Of a DNA stretch of 64,000 nt, positions 33,223 to 42,853 are shown piece after piece (positions within the stretch are counted from its first letter, which is position 1; each line of letters begins with the position of its first letter). The stretch is taken from assembly GCF_007828215.1 (NCBI RefSeq), contig NZ_VIUE01000028.1:1-64000 (forward strand). Direction: 5' to 3'. Below the pieces are notes generated by a model that saw only the letters and a program-made list of their open reading frames with translations, was not told the DNA's origin and did no database searches. The stretch is from Pseudomonas sp. SJZ074 (GTDB lineage: Bacteria; Pseudomonadota; Gammaproteobacteria; Pseudomonadales; Pseudomonadaceae). The translations under genes and the position numbers were made by a program.

Positions 33223-35469
33223 ATGGTACAGGTGAGAGCACACCAGCCGATCAACACCGACGGCAGTATCAATCTCGAGGCTTGGCTCGATCACGCGGTC
33301 AGTATCGACATGGCACTGGATCGCGAAGCCTTGAAGGAAGCCTGCGAGTTCGCTCGTGAGGCGGAGCAGCAGCACAACGCGGCGAAGAACCTCTGGTCCG
33401 AAGGCACGTCGAGTTTTCAGACGGGCCTGGAGATCGCCGAGATCCTTGCCGACCTCAAGCTCGATCAGGATTCGCTGGTAGCCGCGGTGCTGTACCGCGG
33501 CGTGCGCGAAGGCCAGATCCAGTTGTCGGTGGTCAGCCAGCGCTTCGGCGCGGTGGTCGCCAAGCTGATCGACGGCGTGCTGCGCATGGCGGCCATCAGT
33601 GCCAGCCTCAGCCCGCGTCACTCCATGGTCCTGGGTACCCAGGGCCAGGTAGAAAACCTGCGCAAGATGCTCGTGGCCATGGTCGATGACGTGCGCGTCG
33701 CGCTGATCAAGCTGGCCGAGCGGACTTGCGCAATTCGCGCGGTGAAAGCCGCCGACGACGAAAAACGCAATCGTGTCGCCCGGGAAGTTTTCGACATCTA
33801 TGCCCCCCTGGCCCACCGTCTGGGCATCGGTCACATCAAATGGGAGCTGGAGGACCTGTCCTTCCGCTACCTGGAGCCGGACCAGTACAAGCAGATCGCC
33901 AAGCTGCTGCATGAGCGGCGCCTGGACCGCGAGCGCTTCATCACCGACGTGATGACCCAATTGCGCGAAGAACTGCAGGCCACGGGCGTGGAGGCCGACA
34001 TCAGCGGCCGGGCCAAGCACATCTATTCGATCTGGCGCAAAATGCAGCGCAAGGGCCTGGAGTTCAGCCAGATTTATGACGTGCGCGCCGTTCGCGTACT
34101 GGTCCCGGAAATGCGCGACTGCTACACCGCGCTGGGGATCGTCCATACCTTGTGGCGGCACATTCCGAAGGAGTTCGACGACTACATCGCCAACCCCAAG
34201 GAAAACGGCTATCGCTCGCTGCACACCGCCGTGATCGGCCCGGAAGGCAAGGTGCTGGAAGTGCAGATCCGCACCCACGCCATGCACGAGGAGGCCGAGC
34301 TGGGCGTCTGTGCCCACTGGAAATACAAGGGCACCGACGTCAAGTCCGGGTCCAACCACTACGAAGAGAAAATCTCCTGGCTGCGCCAGGTGCTCGAATG
34401 GCACGAGGAACTGGGTGACATCGGTGGCCTGGCGGAACAGCTGCGGGTGGATATCGAGCCGGACCGGGTCTACATCTTCACCCCTGACGGACACGCCATC
34501 GACCTGCCCAAGGGCGCGACGCCGCTGGACTTCGCCTATCGGGTCCACACCGAGATCGGCCACAACTGCCGGGGCGCCAAGATCAACGGGCGGATCGTGC
34601 CGCTCAACTACAGCCTGCAGACCGGTGAGCAGGTCGAGATCATCACCAGCAAGCATGGCACGCCGAGCCGCGACTGGTTGAACCCGAACCTGGGTTACAT
34701 CACCACCTCCCGGGCGCGGGCGAAAATCGTCCACTGGTTCAAGTTGCAGGCTCGCGACCAGAACGTCGCCGCCGGCAAGACCCTGATCGAGCGCGAGCTT
34801 AGTCGCCTGGGCCTGCCACAGGTGGATTTCGACAAGCTGGCCGAAAAGGCCAACATGAAGACCGCCGAGGACATGTTCGCCGCCCTCGGGGCCGGCGACC
34901 TGCGCCTGGCGCAACTGGTCAACCTGGCCCAGCAACTGGTGGAGCCGGAGCGGGGCAACGAACAACTGGAGCTGATCCCGCGCAAGGCCAGCGGCTACAA
35001 GCCGGGCAAGCGCGGCGATATCCAGATCCAGGGCGTGGGCAACCTGATGACCCAGATGGCCGGCTGCTGCCAGCCGTTGCCGGGCGATGCGATCGTCGGC
35101 TACATCACCCAGGGGCGTGGCGTGAGCATTCACCGCCAGGACTGCGCCTCGGTGCTGCAATTGGCCGGTCGCGAACCCGAGCGGATCATCCAGGTCAGTT
35201 GGGGGCCGGTGCCGGTACTCACCTATCCGGTGGACATCGTCATCCGCGCCTACGACCGTTCCGGGCTGCTGCGTGACGTGTCCCAGGTACTGCTGAACGA
35301 GCGCATCAACGTGCTGGCGGTCAACACCCGCTCGAACAAGGAAGACAACACAGCGCTGATGTCCCTGACCATCGAGATTCCGGGGCTGGATGCGCTGGGG
35401 CGGTTGCTGGGGCGGATTTCCCAGTTGCCGAACATCATCGAGACCCGACGTAACCGGACGCCGGGGTGA
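33223..35469 (+). CDS. relA: (p)ppGpp synthetase RelA
   Basis: Makes (p)ppGpp on stalled ribosomes during amino-acid starvation. The 748-residue protein has an N-terminal pseudo-hydrolase domain (the HD motif is replaced by LYRGVREG, so it should not hydrolyse ppGpp), a synthetase domain (about residues 240-370; YSIWRKMQRKGLEFSQIYDV, NPKENGYRSLHTAVIGPEGK), a TGS domain (VYIFTPDGHAIDLPKGATPL), and C-terminal zinc-finger-like and ACT domains. The start follows GGAAGG. It sits in the usual rlmD-relA-mazG order. Confidence 0.96.
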   Translation: MVQVRAHQPINTDGSINLEAWLDHAVSIDMALDREALKEACEFAREAEQQHNAAKNLWSEGTSSFQTGLEIAEILADLKLDQDSLVAAVLYRGVREGQIQLSVVSQRFGAVVAKLIDGVLRMAAISASLSPRHSMVLGTQGQVENLRKMLVAMVDDVRVALIKLAERTCAIRAVKAADDEKRNRVAREVFDIYAPLAHRLGIGHIKWELEDLSFRYLEPDQYKQIAKLLHERRLDRERFITDVMTQLREELQATGVEADISGRAKHIYSIWRKMQRKGLEFSQIYDVRAVRVLVPEMRDCYTALGIVHTLWRHIPKEFDDYIANPKENGYRSLHTAVIGPEGKVLEVQIRTHAMHEEAELGVCAHWKYKGTDVKSGSNHYEEKISWLRQVLEWHEELGDIGGLAEQLRVDIEPDRVYIFTPDGHAIDLPKGATPLDFAYRVHTEIGHNCRGAKINGRIVPLNYSLQTGEQVEIITSKHGTPSRDWLNPNLGYITTSRARAKIVHWFKLQARDQNVAAGKTLIERELSRLGLPQVDFDKLAEKANMKTAEDMFAALGAGDLRLAQLVNLAQQLVEPERGNEQLELIPRKASGYKPGKRGDIQIQGVGNLMTQMAGCCQPLPGDAIVGYITQGRGVSIHRQDCASVLQLAGREPERIIQVSWGPVPVLTYPVDIVIRAYDRSGLLRDVSQVLLNERINVLAVNTRSNKEDNTALMSLTIEIPGLDALGRLLGRISQLPNIIETRRNRTPG

Positions 35470-35482
35470 TCCCATAACTAAT

Positions 35483-35572
35483 TGTGGGAGCGGGCTTGCT
35501 CGCGAAGACGATGTGTCAGTCGACATCAATGTTGTCTGATACGCCGCTTTCGCGAGCAAGCCCGCTCCCACA
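35483..35572. repeat. REPIN, GGGAGCGGGCTTGCTCGCGA class
   Basis: Two complete inverted units between relA and mazG on the same strand. As an mRNA stem it could separate the levels or stability of the two messages. Confidence 0.92.
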
Positions 35573-35597
35573 GGGTTTTGTGTGATGAGACGATTTA

Positions 35598-36431
35598 ATG
35601 TATAGCCTCGAAGACCTGCTCCACCTCATGAACCGCCTGCGGGACCCGCAGTACGGTTGCCCGTGGGACATCAAGCAGACCTGGGAGACGATCGTCCCCC
35701 ATACCCTGGAGGAAGCCTACGAAGTGGCCGATGCGATCGAGCGCGGTGACTTCGATCATGTGCAGGGTGAGTTGGGCGACCTGCTGTTCCAGGTGGTGTA
35801 TTACAGCCAACTTGCCCGGGAAGAAAACCGCTTCGAATTTGCCGGTGTGGTCGACAGCATCACCCGCAAACTGATCCGTCGCCATCCCCACGTATTTCCC
35901 ACCGGTGACCTATACGCGCCGCTGGATGTGCCACGCCTGAGCGAAGAGCAGGTCAAGCAGCGCTGGGAGGAAATCAAGGCCCAGGAGCGTGCCGAGAAGT
36001 CCACCGCGCCGCTGCAACTCTCGCTGCTGGACGATGTGCCCGGCGCGTTGCCGGCGCTGTCCCGTTCGGCCAAATTGCAGAAGCGCGCCGGGCAGGTCGG
36101 TTTCGACTGGCCGGACGCCTTGCCGGTACTCGACAAGGTCCGGGAAGAATTGGACGAAGTGCTCGAAGCCATGTCGGAAAACGATCAGGCGGCAGTCACC
36201 GACGAGATCGGTGACCTGTTGTTTTCAGTCGTCAACCTGGCCCGGCACCTCAAGGTCGATCCGGAAGGCGCGCTGCGCGCCGCCAACGCCAAGTTCGAGC
36301 GACGTTTCCGATTTATCGAACAGGCATTGCGCGACACCCACCGTCCCATGGAAGATTGCACCCTTGAAGAGTTGGACGCCTTGTGGGGCGAAGCCAAACG
36401 TCAGGAAAAGAATTTGCCCAGCTGCGGCTGA
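35598..36431 (+). CDS. mazG: Nucleoside triphosphate pyrophosphohydrolase MazG
   Basis: A house-cleaning NTP pyrophosphatase, also linked to ppGpp levels through its partner genes relA and mazEF in E. coli. The 277-residue protein has two MazG domains. The first contains CPWDIKQTWETIVPHTLEEA with the metal-binding EEAYEVADAIERGD and ELGDLLFQVVYYS. The second contains EELDEVLEAM and DEIGDLLFSVVNLARH. It is not accompanied by a toxin-antitoxin pair here. Confidence 0.94.
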   Translation: MYSLEDLLHLMNRLRDPQYGCPWDIKQTWETIVPHTLEEAYEVADAIERGDFDHVQGELGDLLFQVVYYSQLAREENRFEFAGVVDSITRKLIRRHPHVFPTGDLYAPLDVPRLSEEQVKQRWEEIKAQERAEKSTAPLQLSLLDDVPGALPALSRSAKLQKRAGQVGFDWPDALPVLDKVREELDEVLEAMSENDQAAVTDEIGDLLFSVVNLARHLKVDPEGALRAANAKFERRFRFIEQALRDTHRPMEDCTLEELDALWGEAKRQEKNLPSCG

Positions 36432-36457
36432 GGCCGTTGCCTAAGTGAGTAAGCACC

Positions 36458-36997
36458 ATGAGCCTTTCCCTTCGCGACCAGTTGCTCAAAGCAGGGCTGG
36501 TCAACCAAAAGCAGGTCAAGCAGGTCGGCAAGGACAAGCAGAAGCAGCAGCGCCTGGCCCACAAAGGCCAGATCGAGCTGGATGACTCCCAGCAGCGCGC
36601 CGCCCAGGAGGCCATGGCCGAGAAGGCCCGACGCGACCAGGAGCTCAACCGTCAGCAGCAGGAGAAGGCCGAGCAGAAAGCCCGTGCCGCGCAGATCAAG
36701 CAATTGATCGAAGTGTCGCGCCTGCCGAAGCTGACTACCGAGGATTACTACAACTTCGTCGACGACAAGAAGGTCAAGCGCATCTCGGTGAACACCTTGA
36801 TGCGCAATAAGCTGAGCAGCGGCTCCCTGGCGATCGTCCACCATGCCGGCGGCTACGAAGTGATCCCGCGCGAGGCCGCGCTGAAGATCCAGGAACGCGA
36901 CCCCAAGCGCATCGTCCAGCTCAACACCCAGACCGAAGAAGTGGATGCCGACGATCCGTACGCGGCGTATCAGATTCCTGATGATTTGATGTGGTAG
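36458..36997 (+). CDS. DUF2058 protein (YaiL-like)
   Basis: A 179-residue charged protein of the DUF2058/YaiL family. The N-terminus SLRDQLLKAGLVNQKQVKQV is the family signature. A long Lys/Glu/Gln-rich coiled-coil segment (about residues 20-85) is followed by a globular C-terminal half. It is annotated as nucleoprotein or polysaccharide-associated in some genomes, without firm function. It follows mazG closely and is probably co-transcribed. Confidence 0.88.
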   Translation: MSLSLRDQLLKAGLVNQKQVKQVGKDKQKQQRLAHKGQIELDDSQQRAAQEAMAEKARRDQELNRQQQEKAEQKARAAQIKQLIEVSRLPKLTTEDYYNFVDDKKVKRISVNTLMRNKLSSGSLAIVHHAGGYEVIPREAALKIQERDPKRIVQLNTQTEEVDADDPYAAYQIPDDLMW

Positions 36998-37024
36998 GCA
37001 GGACGGTAAGGTAAACGCAAATCC

Positions 37025-37113
37025 TGTGGGAGCGGGCTTGCTCGCGAAAACGGTGTGTTAGCCGACTCAATGTTGACTGATCATCCGCTTTCGCGAGCAA
37101 GCCCGCTCCCACA
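37025..37113. repeat. REPIN, GGGAGCGGGCTTGCTCGCGA class
   Basis: Two complete inverted units about 40 bases apart, between convergent genes. Confidence 0.92.
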
Positions 37114-37125
37114 AGTGTTTCTTCT

Positions 37126-37320
37126 TCAGGATTCTACCGTTTCACCCGAGCGCTGCCGTTCCTGGCACTCCAGCTCGTCTCTATAGCGGTTGGCCTCCGT
37201 CTCGGAGTGGAACATTCCCACCAGCAGATCCTGTTGATGTACATCCCAGATCCGGATACCAGCGGCAATGGCTTCGTGGGACATGTGGGCATCGTCGCGT
37301 TCATTTACTTTCACAGTCAT
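37126..37320 (-). CDS. Small conserved hypothetical protein
   Basis: A 64-residue acidic protein of unknown function. The start MTVKVNERDD was chosen for its TTGGAGTTTGCAAG ribosome-binding region; longer starts have none. The central part GIRIWDVHQQDLLVGMFHSE followed by TEANRYRDELECQ reads like a compact alpha/beta domain. It stands alone between two REPINs. Confidence 0.7.
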   Translation of the reverse strand: MTVKVNERDDAHMSHEAIAAGIRIWDVHQQDLLVGMFHSETEANRYRDELECQERQRSGETVES

Positions 37321-37659
37321 CTTGCAAACTCCAATCTCTGTCATCTGCAGCAAGGCGTGTGCAGGGCTTTGTTATAGATTTGGATAGCCTGCTAAGTAAA
37401 TGTCCTGGCCGGTTAAGAAGTTTTCATGAAAAGTGCAGCTGCCCTGCAGATCAGGCAGTGCGCGGCATTCGGTCGCAGGGCTGTTTCATGAAGAAAATTT
37501 CATGGGTGGCAGCAATCCTCCGGTAGTAGCAGAACCCTGTGGGAGCGAGCCTGCTCGCGATTGCGGTGTGTCAGCCAACATCTCGCTGAAAGGTATACCG
37601 CTATCGCGAGCAGGCTCGCTCCCACAGGGGTTGGTGTTGTGCATGAAATCACGGGCAAA
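37321..37659. other. Intergenic stretch with REPIN
   Basis: The first 200 bases are less G+C rich and should hold the promoter of the small gene to the left. The rest is a REPIN. No gene is supported. Confidence 0.5.
37538..37626. repeat. REPIN, GGGAGCGAGCCTGCTCGCGA class
   Basis: Two complete inverted units about 40 bases apart, downstream of the DUF3108 gene. Confidence 0.92.
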
Positions 37660-37688
37660 AAGAAGCCCCGCATTGGCGGGGCTTCTTG
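37658..37688 (-). terminator. Terminator of purM-purN-DUF3108 unit
   Basis: Stem AAGAAGCCCCGC/GCGGGGCTTCTT with a short loop; on the minus strand it runs into TTTTTGCCC. It closes the leftward transcript. Confidence 0.88.
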
Positions 37689-37701
37689 GTGTTCGCGTCG
37701 A

Positions 37702-38415
37702 TCAGCTGCCTTTCACCGGCTTGCCGTTGACCGTGCCGTCCAGGAGCATGATGTTGTACTCCTTGCCGTCAGTCTCGACCTGTTGCAGGCGAACCAGCAG
37801 GTAGTCCCAGTCCTTGGCGAACCAGAGTACGGTGGTGCGTTTGCTCTGTGTCGGATCGCGTACACGCTCGACCTTGATCGCGTCGATCTGGCCGGCCTTG
37901 GTATCGACCTTTTCCGAGCCCAGCACGCGGAAGTCATAGGTATCGACTTCGCCGTCATCGACGACCTGGTAGCTCATGCTCTTCTTGCCGGCCGCGACGT
38001 CGTGCTGCAGGGCCAACTGATAAGTGGATTTATCGACCATGCCACGGTTCAGCGGCAGCTTCACCGCGTCGCCGCGATCGGTGCCGGTGACCATCTTCGT
38101 GCTCCAGTCGAAGTCCAGGTCGGCCTTCTTGGCCTTGCCCAGGCCACCGCGCTCGAAGTGGTAGGACTGCGGCAGCAGCGTGTCCTTGTCCAGGGTCAGG
38201 GTGCTTTCTTCCGTCAGGCTGGCAATCATCATCGACGCCTTGAAGCTCAGCTTCCAGGTGCCGTTGGCCTCCTTGGTCAGGCTGCGCTCGGCGGTGCCGC
38301 TCATGGGCAGCTGTTTCCAGTCGGCGGTGTAGCTGGCGGAGAACGGTTGAAGGTCTGAAGCCTGTGCCAGGGGCAGGGCAAGCAGAGCGCAGGCGAAGAG
38401 CAGGGCGCGACGCAT
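37702..38415 (-). CDS. DUF3108 periplasmic protein
   Basis: A 237-residue exported protein with signal peptide MRRALLFACALLALPLAQAS. The rest is a beta-rich DUF3108-type fold (FSASYTADWKQLPMSGTAER, DFDWSTKMVTGTDRGDAVKL, VLWFAKDWDYLLVRLQQVE). The function is unknown. It starts eight bases after the purN stop, so it is probably in the purMN operon. Confidence 0.85.
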   Translation of the reverse strand: MRRALLFACALLALPLAQASDLQPFSASYTADWKQLPMSGTAERSLTKEANGTWKLSFKASMMIASLTEESTLTLDKDTLLPQSYHFERGGLGKAKKADLDFDWSTKMVTGTDRGDAVKLPLNRGMVDKSTYQLALQHDVAAGKKSMSYQVVDDGEVDTYDFRVLGSEKVDTKAGQIDAIKVERVRDPTQSKRTTVLWFAKDWDYLLVRLQQVETDGKEYNIMLLDGTVNGKPVKGS

Positions 38416-38423
38416 AAAATCTC

Positions 38424-39074
38424 CTAGTGTCGAATCAAATGGCCGCTGGCGGCGAGTAACTGGCCGTCCAGTGAGGCACCACGATCGTCGAGGGTGAGCC
38501 GTCCTTCGGCAAACCAACGCACGGCCATCGGGTAGATCTGGTGTTCCCGGGCGTGAACCCGTTGTGCCAGGCTTTGCGGCGTGTCGTGCAACTCTACCGG
38601 TATTACTGCCTGTACGACCAGTGGTCCGCCATCGAGTTCCTCGGTGACAAAGTGCACCGAGCAGCCGTGCTCAGTATCTCCGGCTTCCAGCACGCGCTGG
38701 TGAGTGTGTAACCCTTTGTATTTGGGCAGCAGCGAGGGGTGGATGTTGAACAGGCGGCCCTGGTAGTGGCGTACGAAGCCGGCGCTGAGGATGCGCATGA
38801 AACCGGCCAGGACCACCAGGTGGGGATTGAAGGCGTCGATCTGTTCGATCAGCGCGGCGTCGAAGGTTTCGCGGCCCTCGAACGCCTTGTGATCCAGGAC
38901 GCGGGTGTCGATACCCGCGTCCTTGGCACGTTGCAGGCCGTAGGCATCAGCGCGATTGGAAATCACCGCGCGGATACGGACCGGGCTGTCACCGGTCCGC
39001 GTGCTGTCGATCAGCGCCTGCAAGTTACTGCCGGTGCCGGACAGCAGCACCACGACGTTACAGGTTGCAGGCAT
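38424..39074 (-). CDS. purN: Phosphoribosylglycinamide formyltransferase PurN
   Basis: Transfers a formyl group from 10-formyl-tetrahydrofolate to GAR in purine synthesis. The 216-residue protein has the N-terminal LSGTGSNLQALID loop. The catalytic Asn/His lie in LFNIHPSLLPKYKGLHTHQR, and the Asp in TEELDGGPLVVQ. The start MPATCNVVVLL has AGGAAA upstream. An ATG four codons earlier overlaps the purM stop as TGATG and is the alternative. Confidence 0.95.
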   Translation of the reverse strand: MPATCNVVVLLSGTGSNLQALIDSTRTGDSPVRIRAVISNRADAYGLQRAKDAGIDTRVLDHKAFEGRETFDAALIEQIDAFNPHLVVLAGFMRILSAGFVRHYQGRLFNIHPSLLPKYKGLHTHQRVLEAGDTEHGCSVHFVTEELDGGPLVVQAVIPVELHDTPQSLAQRVHAREHQIYPMAVRWFAEGRLTLDDRGASLDGQLLAASGHLIRH

Positions 39075-39085
39075 GTTTTCCTGCA

Positions 39086-40144
39086 TCAGTGAGCCTTGAG
39101 GTTTTTCAGCTCGACCTGGGCAGCGCCTTCGGCCGCGGTTGCGATCTGGCCGATGACCCAAGGCTGTTCGCCGGCTTCACGCAGTACGTTCAGGGCCGTT
39201 TCGACGTGCTCCTGGGCCACGCAGATCACCATGCCCACGCCGCAGTTCAGCACGCGGTGCATTTCGGTTTCGTCGACGTTGCCTTTCTCTTGCAGCCAGT
39301 CGAACACCGCCGGACGGGTCCAGCTCGCCACGTCGACCACCGCCTGGGCGCCTTTTGGCAAGACGCGCGGGATGTTGTCCAGCAGGCCGCCGCCGGTGAT
39401 GTGGGCCATGGCCTTGACGGCGCCGGTGTCCTTGATCAGCTTGAGCAGCGGCTTGACGTAGATGCGGGTCGGGGCCATCAGCAGGTCGGTCAGTGGCTTG
39501 CCGTCGAGCTGGATGTTCTCGATGTCGGCGCCGGACACTTCGATGATCTTGCGGATCAGCGAATAGCCGTTGGAGTGCGGGCCGGAGGATGGCAGGGCGA
39601 GCAGGGCATCGCCGGTGGCGACTTTCGAGCCGTCGATGATTTCGGCTTTTTCCACGACGCCGACGCAGAAGCCGGCCAGGTCGTAGTCTTCACCTTCGTA
39701 CATGCCTGGCATCTCAGCGGTTTCGCCGCCGACCAGGGAGCAGCCGGACAGTTCGCAACCGGCACCGATGCCGGTCACGACCTGGGCAGCGGTGTCGACG
39801 TTCAGCTTGCCGGTGGCGTAGTAGTCGAGGAAGAACAGCGGCTCGGCGCCGCAGACCACCAGGTCGTTCACGCACATGGCCACCAGGTCGATGCCGATGC
39901 TGTCGTGCTTGTTCAGGTTCAGTGCCAGGCGCAGCTTGGTGCCCACGCCGTCGGTGCCCGAGACTAGCACCGGTTGCTTGTAGCCGGCCGGGATCTCGCA
40001 GAGGGCGCCGAAACCGCCCAGCCCGCCCATGACTTCCGGGCGCGCAGTGCGCTTGGCGACGCTCTTGATGCGTTCGACCAATGCTTCACCGGCGTCGATG
40101 TCTACACCGGCGTCCTTGTAGCTCAGGGAGGGTTGCTTGCTCAT
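39086..40144 (-). CDS. purM: Phosphoribosylformylglycinamidine cyclo-ligase PurM
   Basis: Closes the imidazole ring of aminoimidazole ribonucleotide with ATP. The 352-residue protein has SYKDAGVDIDAGEALVERIK, GVGTKLRLALNLNKHDSIGI, and the conserved GGETAEMPGMY and ITGGGLLDNIPRVLP. It precedes purN as in most bacteria. The reading frame is complete. Confidence 0.96.
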   Translation of the reverse strand: MSKQPSLSYKDAGVDIDAGEALVERIKSVAKRTARPEVMGGLGGFGALCEIPAGYKQPVLVSGTDGVGTKLRLALNLNKHDSIGIDLVAMCVNDLVVCGAEPLFFLDYYATGKLNVDTAAQVVTGIGAGCELSGCSLVGGETAEMPGMYEGEDYDLAGFCVGVVEKAEIIDGSKVATGDALLALPSSGPHSNGYSLIRKIIEVSGADIENIQLDGKPLTDLLMAPTRIYVKPLLKLIKDTGAVKAMAHITGGGLLDNIPRVLPKGAQAVVDVASWTRPAVFDWLQEKGNVDETEMHRVLNCGVGMVICVAQEHVETALNVLREAGEQPWVIGQIATAAEGAAQVELKNLKAH

Positions 40145-40509
40145 GATCCAGGCCTTTAGGGGGGATTTCTGGGTAACGACCGATCGCCGGGGCCATTGAA
40201 TAACCGTTGTACGAGTTATTCCGGGTGCCCGGCCATTGCCGGTCTGCGAAGGCGCGCGATTTTATCAGGCTTGTGAAGCAGCGGCCATCCTCGCGCCGAC
40301 GGGCAGGGACATATCCGAGGAAAAAAACCGATATTTCTTCTGTTGGTGCTGCGCGGTGCGCCTGTATAAGGTGTAGCGGTAACCGGCTATGGTTACGCGG
40401 TGCGAAACTTCCATCGGGTTGTGAATGTTTTGCCAGATGCTGTGGTCACAGCCATGCTCGATTTTTCTTCACACGGCTTGTTCCAGTCGTCTATGTCCGG
40501 GAATCTTCC
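40145..40509. other. Divergent promoter region, purM to DUF2066 gene
   Basis: About 365 bases with no convincing gene. It should contain the purM promoter (leftward) and that of the DUF2066 gene (rightward). I found no clear operator. Confidence 0.45.
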
Positions 40510-41568
40510 ATGCGTTTGTTCAAATTCTTGTCCGTGGGCTGCTTGTCGCTGATCAGCCTGGCGAGCCATGCTGAAACCCTCAATGGCCTCTATCAAGTGC
40601 TCGAACCGGTGAGCAGCCAGACACCGGATGAGCGCAACCAGGCGACCCTGCGCGCACTCGATACGCTCGTGCTGCGCCTGACCGGCGACGCCAAGGCCCC
40701 CCAGAGCCCAGGGCTGGCGGCGATCCGCAAGGATCCGCAGCAGATCATTCTGCAATATGGCTACGACGCCGGCCCGCCGGAAAGCCTCAAGGTTGACTTC
40801 GATCCGACGAGCACCGACCGGGCCTTGCGTTCGGCCGGGCTGTCGCTGTGGGGTGTGAACCGGCCATCGATCCTGGGCTGGTGGCTCAACGACTCGGCCG
40901 AAGGCTCCAGCCTGGTAGGCGATGGTCAGGCGAGCGCCACGCTGTTGCGCCGTGCCGCCCAGCACCGGGGCCTGGCGCTGCACTTGCCACTGGCGGACTT
41001 GAGCGAGCAGATCGTTGCCACCGCGCCGAACCTGGAAGGCAGCGATCCGGCGCCGTTGCACGATGCCTCGGAGCGATACGCGGCGGATGCCTTGCTGGCG
41101 GTCCACGCCAAGGAAGAGGGCGGTCAGTGGCGCGGAACCTGGCGCCTGTGGCTGGGCGACCAGCGTGAGCAGGGCACTGTCCAGGGCGCCGACCAGGCTG
41201 CGCTGGCCGATGCGGTGATGCTGGCGGTGAGTCAGCGCCTGGCGCCGCGCTTCGTGGCCAAGCCGGGTGTGGCCACCGAGCAGTCGCTGGAAGTGCAGGG
41301 CATGAACCTTGAGCGTTATGCCGCCCTTGGGCGTTTGCTCGAGCCGTTCGGTGGGCAGGTGCAGCGGGTCGAGGGTGATCGGATCATTTATCGGGTCAAC
41401 GGCAGCGCGGAGCAACTGAAGGCGCAGTTGGCCCTGGCGAAGCTGCAGGAAATACCCGCCGGTGAAGCGGTTACCCCGGCGCCTGTGGTTCCGCCGGCTG
41501 CCGATGGAACGGCACCGGCAGCAGCACCGGCGCCCGCGCCGACGGCCAGTCTGCGGTTCCGCTGGTAG
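40510..41568 (+). CDS. DUF2066 exported protein
   Basis: A 352-residue protein with signal peptide MRLFKFLSVGCLSLISLASHA and a DUF2066 domain (LYQVLEPVSSQTPDERNQA, ALDTLVLRLTGD, VDFDPTSTDRALRSAGLSLW). It ends in a low-complexity Pro/Ala tail and FRW. The function is unknown; the family is usually found near purM and the PerM transporter in gammaproteobacteria. The start was chosen at the signal peptide. Confidence 0.85.
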   Translation: MRLFKFLSVGCLSLISLASHAETLNGLYQVLEPVSSQTPDERNQATLRALDTLVLRLTGDAKAPQSPGLAAIRKDPQQIILQYGYDAGPPESLKVDFDPTSTDRALRSAGLSLWGVNRPSILGWWLNDSAEGSSLVGDGQASATLLRRAAQHRGLALHLPLADLSEQIVATAPNLEGSDPAPLHDASERYAADALLAVHAKEEGGQWRGTWRLWLGDQREQGTVQGADQAALADAVMLAVSQRLAPRFVAKPGVATEQSLEVQGMNLERYAALGRLLEPFGGQVQRVEGDRIIYRVNGSAEQLKAQLALAKLQEIPAGEAVTPAPVVPPAADGTAPAAAPAPAPTASLRFRW

Positions 41569-41600
41569 GTTTTCTTTCTTTATATAGCGGGGAGTGGTTC

Positions 41601-42674
41601 ATGGGCGATACGCGGCGTTGGTTCTGGTTGGGCGGGGTTGCCCTGCTGTTCGCGTTTATCTATCTGCTGCATCCGATTCTGACGCCGTTCCTGGTAGCGT
41701 TACTGTTGGCTTATCTGTTTGACCCGGTGGTGGACCGCCTGGAAAAGCTCGGTTTGTCGAGAACCTGGGGTGTGGTGGCGGTATTTGCGCTGTTCACCTT
41801 GATTGTCAGCGCCCTGTTGCTGGTGCTGATACCGATGCTCGCCAAGCAATTGGTGCGTCTGTACGAGCTGGCGCCGCAGATGCTCGACTGGTTGCAGCAC
41901 ACGGCGGTGCCGTGGGTGCAGTCGAAGCTGGGCTTGGCGGATGGCTTCTGGAAGTTCGACAAGGTCAAGGCAGCCATCAGCGCCCACATGGGCCAGACCA
42001 CCGACATCGTTGGCGTCGTGCTCAGCCAGGCCACCGCCTCGGGCCTGGCGCTGATCGGCTGGCTGGCCAACCTGGTATTGATCCCGGTCGTGAGCTTCTA
42101 CCTGCTGCGGGACTGGGACGTGATGATGGCCAAGATCCGCAGCCTGCTGCCCCGGCACCGCGAAGAGCGCATCATGACCCTGGCTGGTGAATGCCACGAA
42201 GTGCTGGGTGCCTTCGTGCGCGGGCAGTTGCTGGTGATGGTGGCGTTGGGCTTCATCTATGCGGCGGGGTTGATGCTGGTGGGGCTGGAGCTCGGGCTCT
42301 TGATCGGCATGATCGCCGGGTTGGCCGCCATCGTTCCGTACATGGGGTTCGTGATCGGTATTGGCGCGGCATTGATTGCCGGGCTGTTCCAGTTTGGCGG
42401 CGATCTCTACCCCATGATCGGCATCGTGGCGGTGTTCATGGTTGGCCAGGCCCTGGAGGGCATGGTGCTGACACCGTTGCTGGTGGGGGATCGCATCGGC
42501 CTGCATCCGGTGGCGGTGATCTTCGCGATCCTGGCGGGCGGCGAGTTGTTCGGCTTTACCGGGATCCTGCTGGCGCTGCCGGTGGCAGCGGTGATCATGG
42601 TGCTGGTGCGTCATGTACATGATCTGTACAAGGATTCGGATATCTACAGCGGCGTTGAAGACCCCGAGCTGTAG
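41601..42674 (+). CDS. AI-2E family transporter, PerM-like
   Basis: A 357-residue inner-membrane protein of the AI-2E exporter/PerM family with about seven or eight membrane segments. The N-terminal FAFIYLLHPILTPFLVALLL and the family core VPYMGFVIGIGAALIAGLFQ, with LLVGDRIGLHPVAVIFAILA, are present. The transported substrate is not known for this subgroup. It follows the DUF2066 gene by 32 bases and precedes hda, an order common in pseudomonads. Confidence 0.88.
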   Translation: MGDTRRWFWLGGVALLFAFIYLLHPILTPFLVALLLAYLFDPVVDRLEKLGLSRTWGVVAVFALFTLIVSALLLVLIPMLAKQLVRLYELAPQMLDWLQHTAVPWVQSKLGLADGFWKFDKVKAAISAHMGQTTDIVGVVLSQATASGLALIGWLANLVLIPVVSFYLLRDWDVMMAKIRSLLPRHREERIMTLAGECHEVLGAFVRGQLLVMVALGFIYAAGLMLVGLELGLLIGMIAGLAAIVPYMGFVIGIGAALIAGLFQFGGDLYPMIGIVAVFMVGQALEGMVLTPLLVGDRIGLHPVAVIFAILAGGELFGFTGILLALPVAAVIMVLVRHVHDLYKDSDIYSGVEDPEL

Positions 42675-42853
42675 GCCGACGCCAGTGTGAGACATGTCCT
42701 GGCGCCAGGGAAATGCTCGTCCCACTGTCCTGGCGCTGCAAACCTTTGATTTTGCTCGTGGTGCGGCGCATTGTGCGGTCCGCGCCACGGGTATAGACTT
42801 TGCCAACTTTACACAGAGGCCACTCACGGTTCCTTTGGAGCTGTCCAGCCAGC

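Noticed and set aside
33436..33600. Missing HD motif in RelA as evidence of mutation
   Set aside because: RelA proteins of gammaproteobacteria normally have an inactive hydrolase domain; this is the family state.
33058..35571. Minus-strand open frame of 837 codons opposite relA
   Set aside because: Same codon-bias shadow; relA on the + strand has all domains and a start with a ribosome-binding site.
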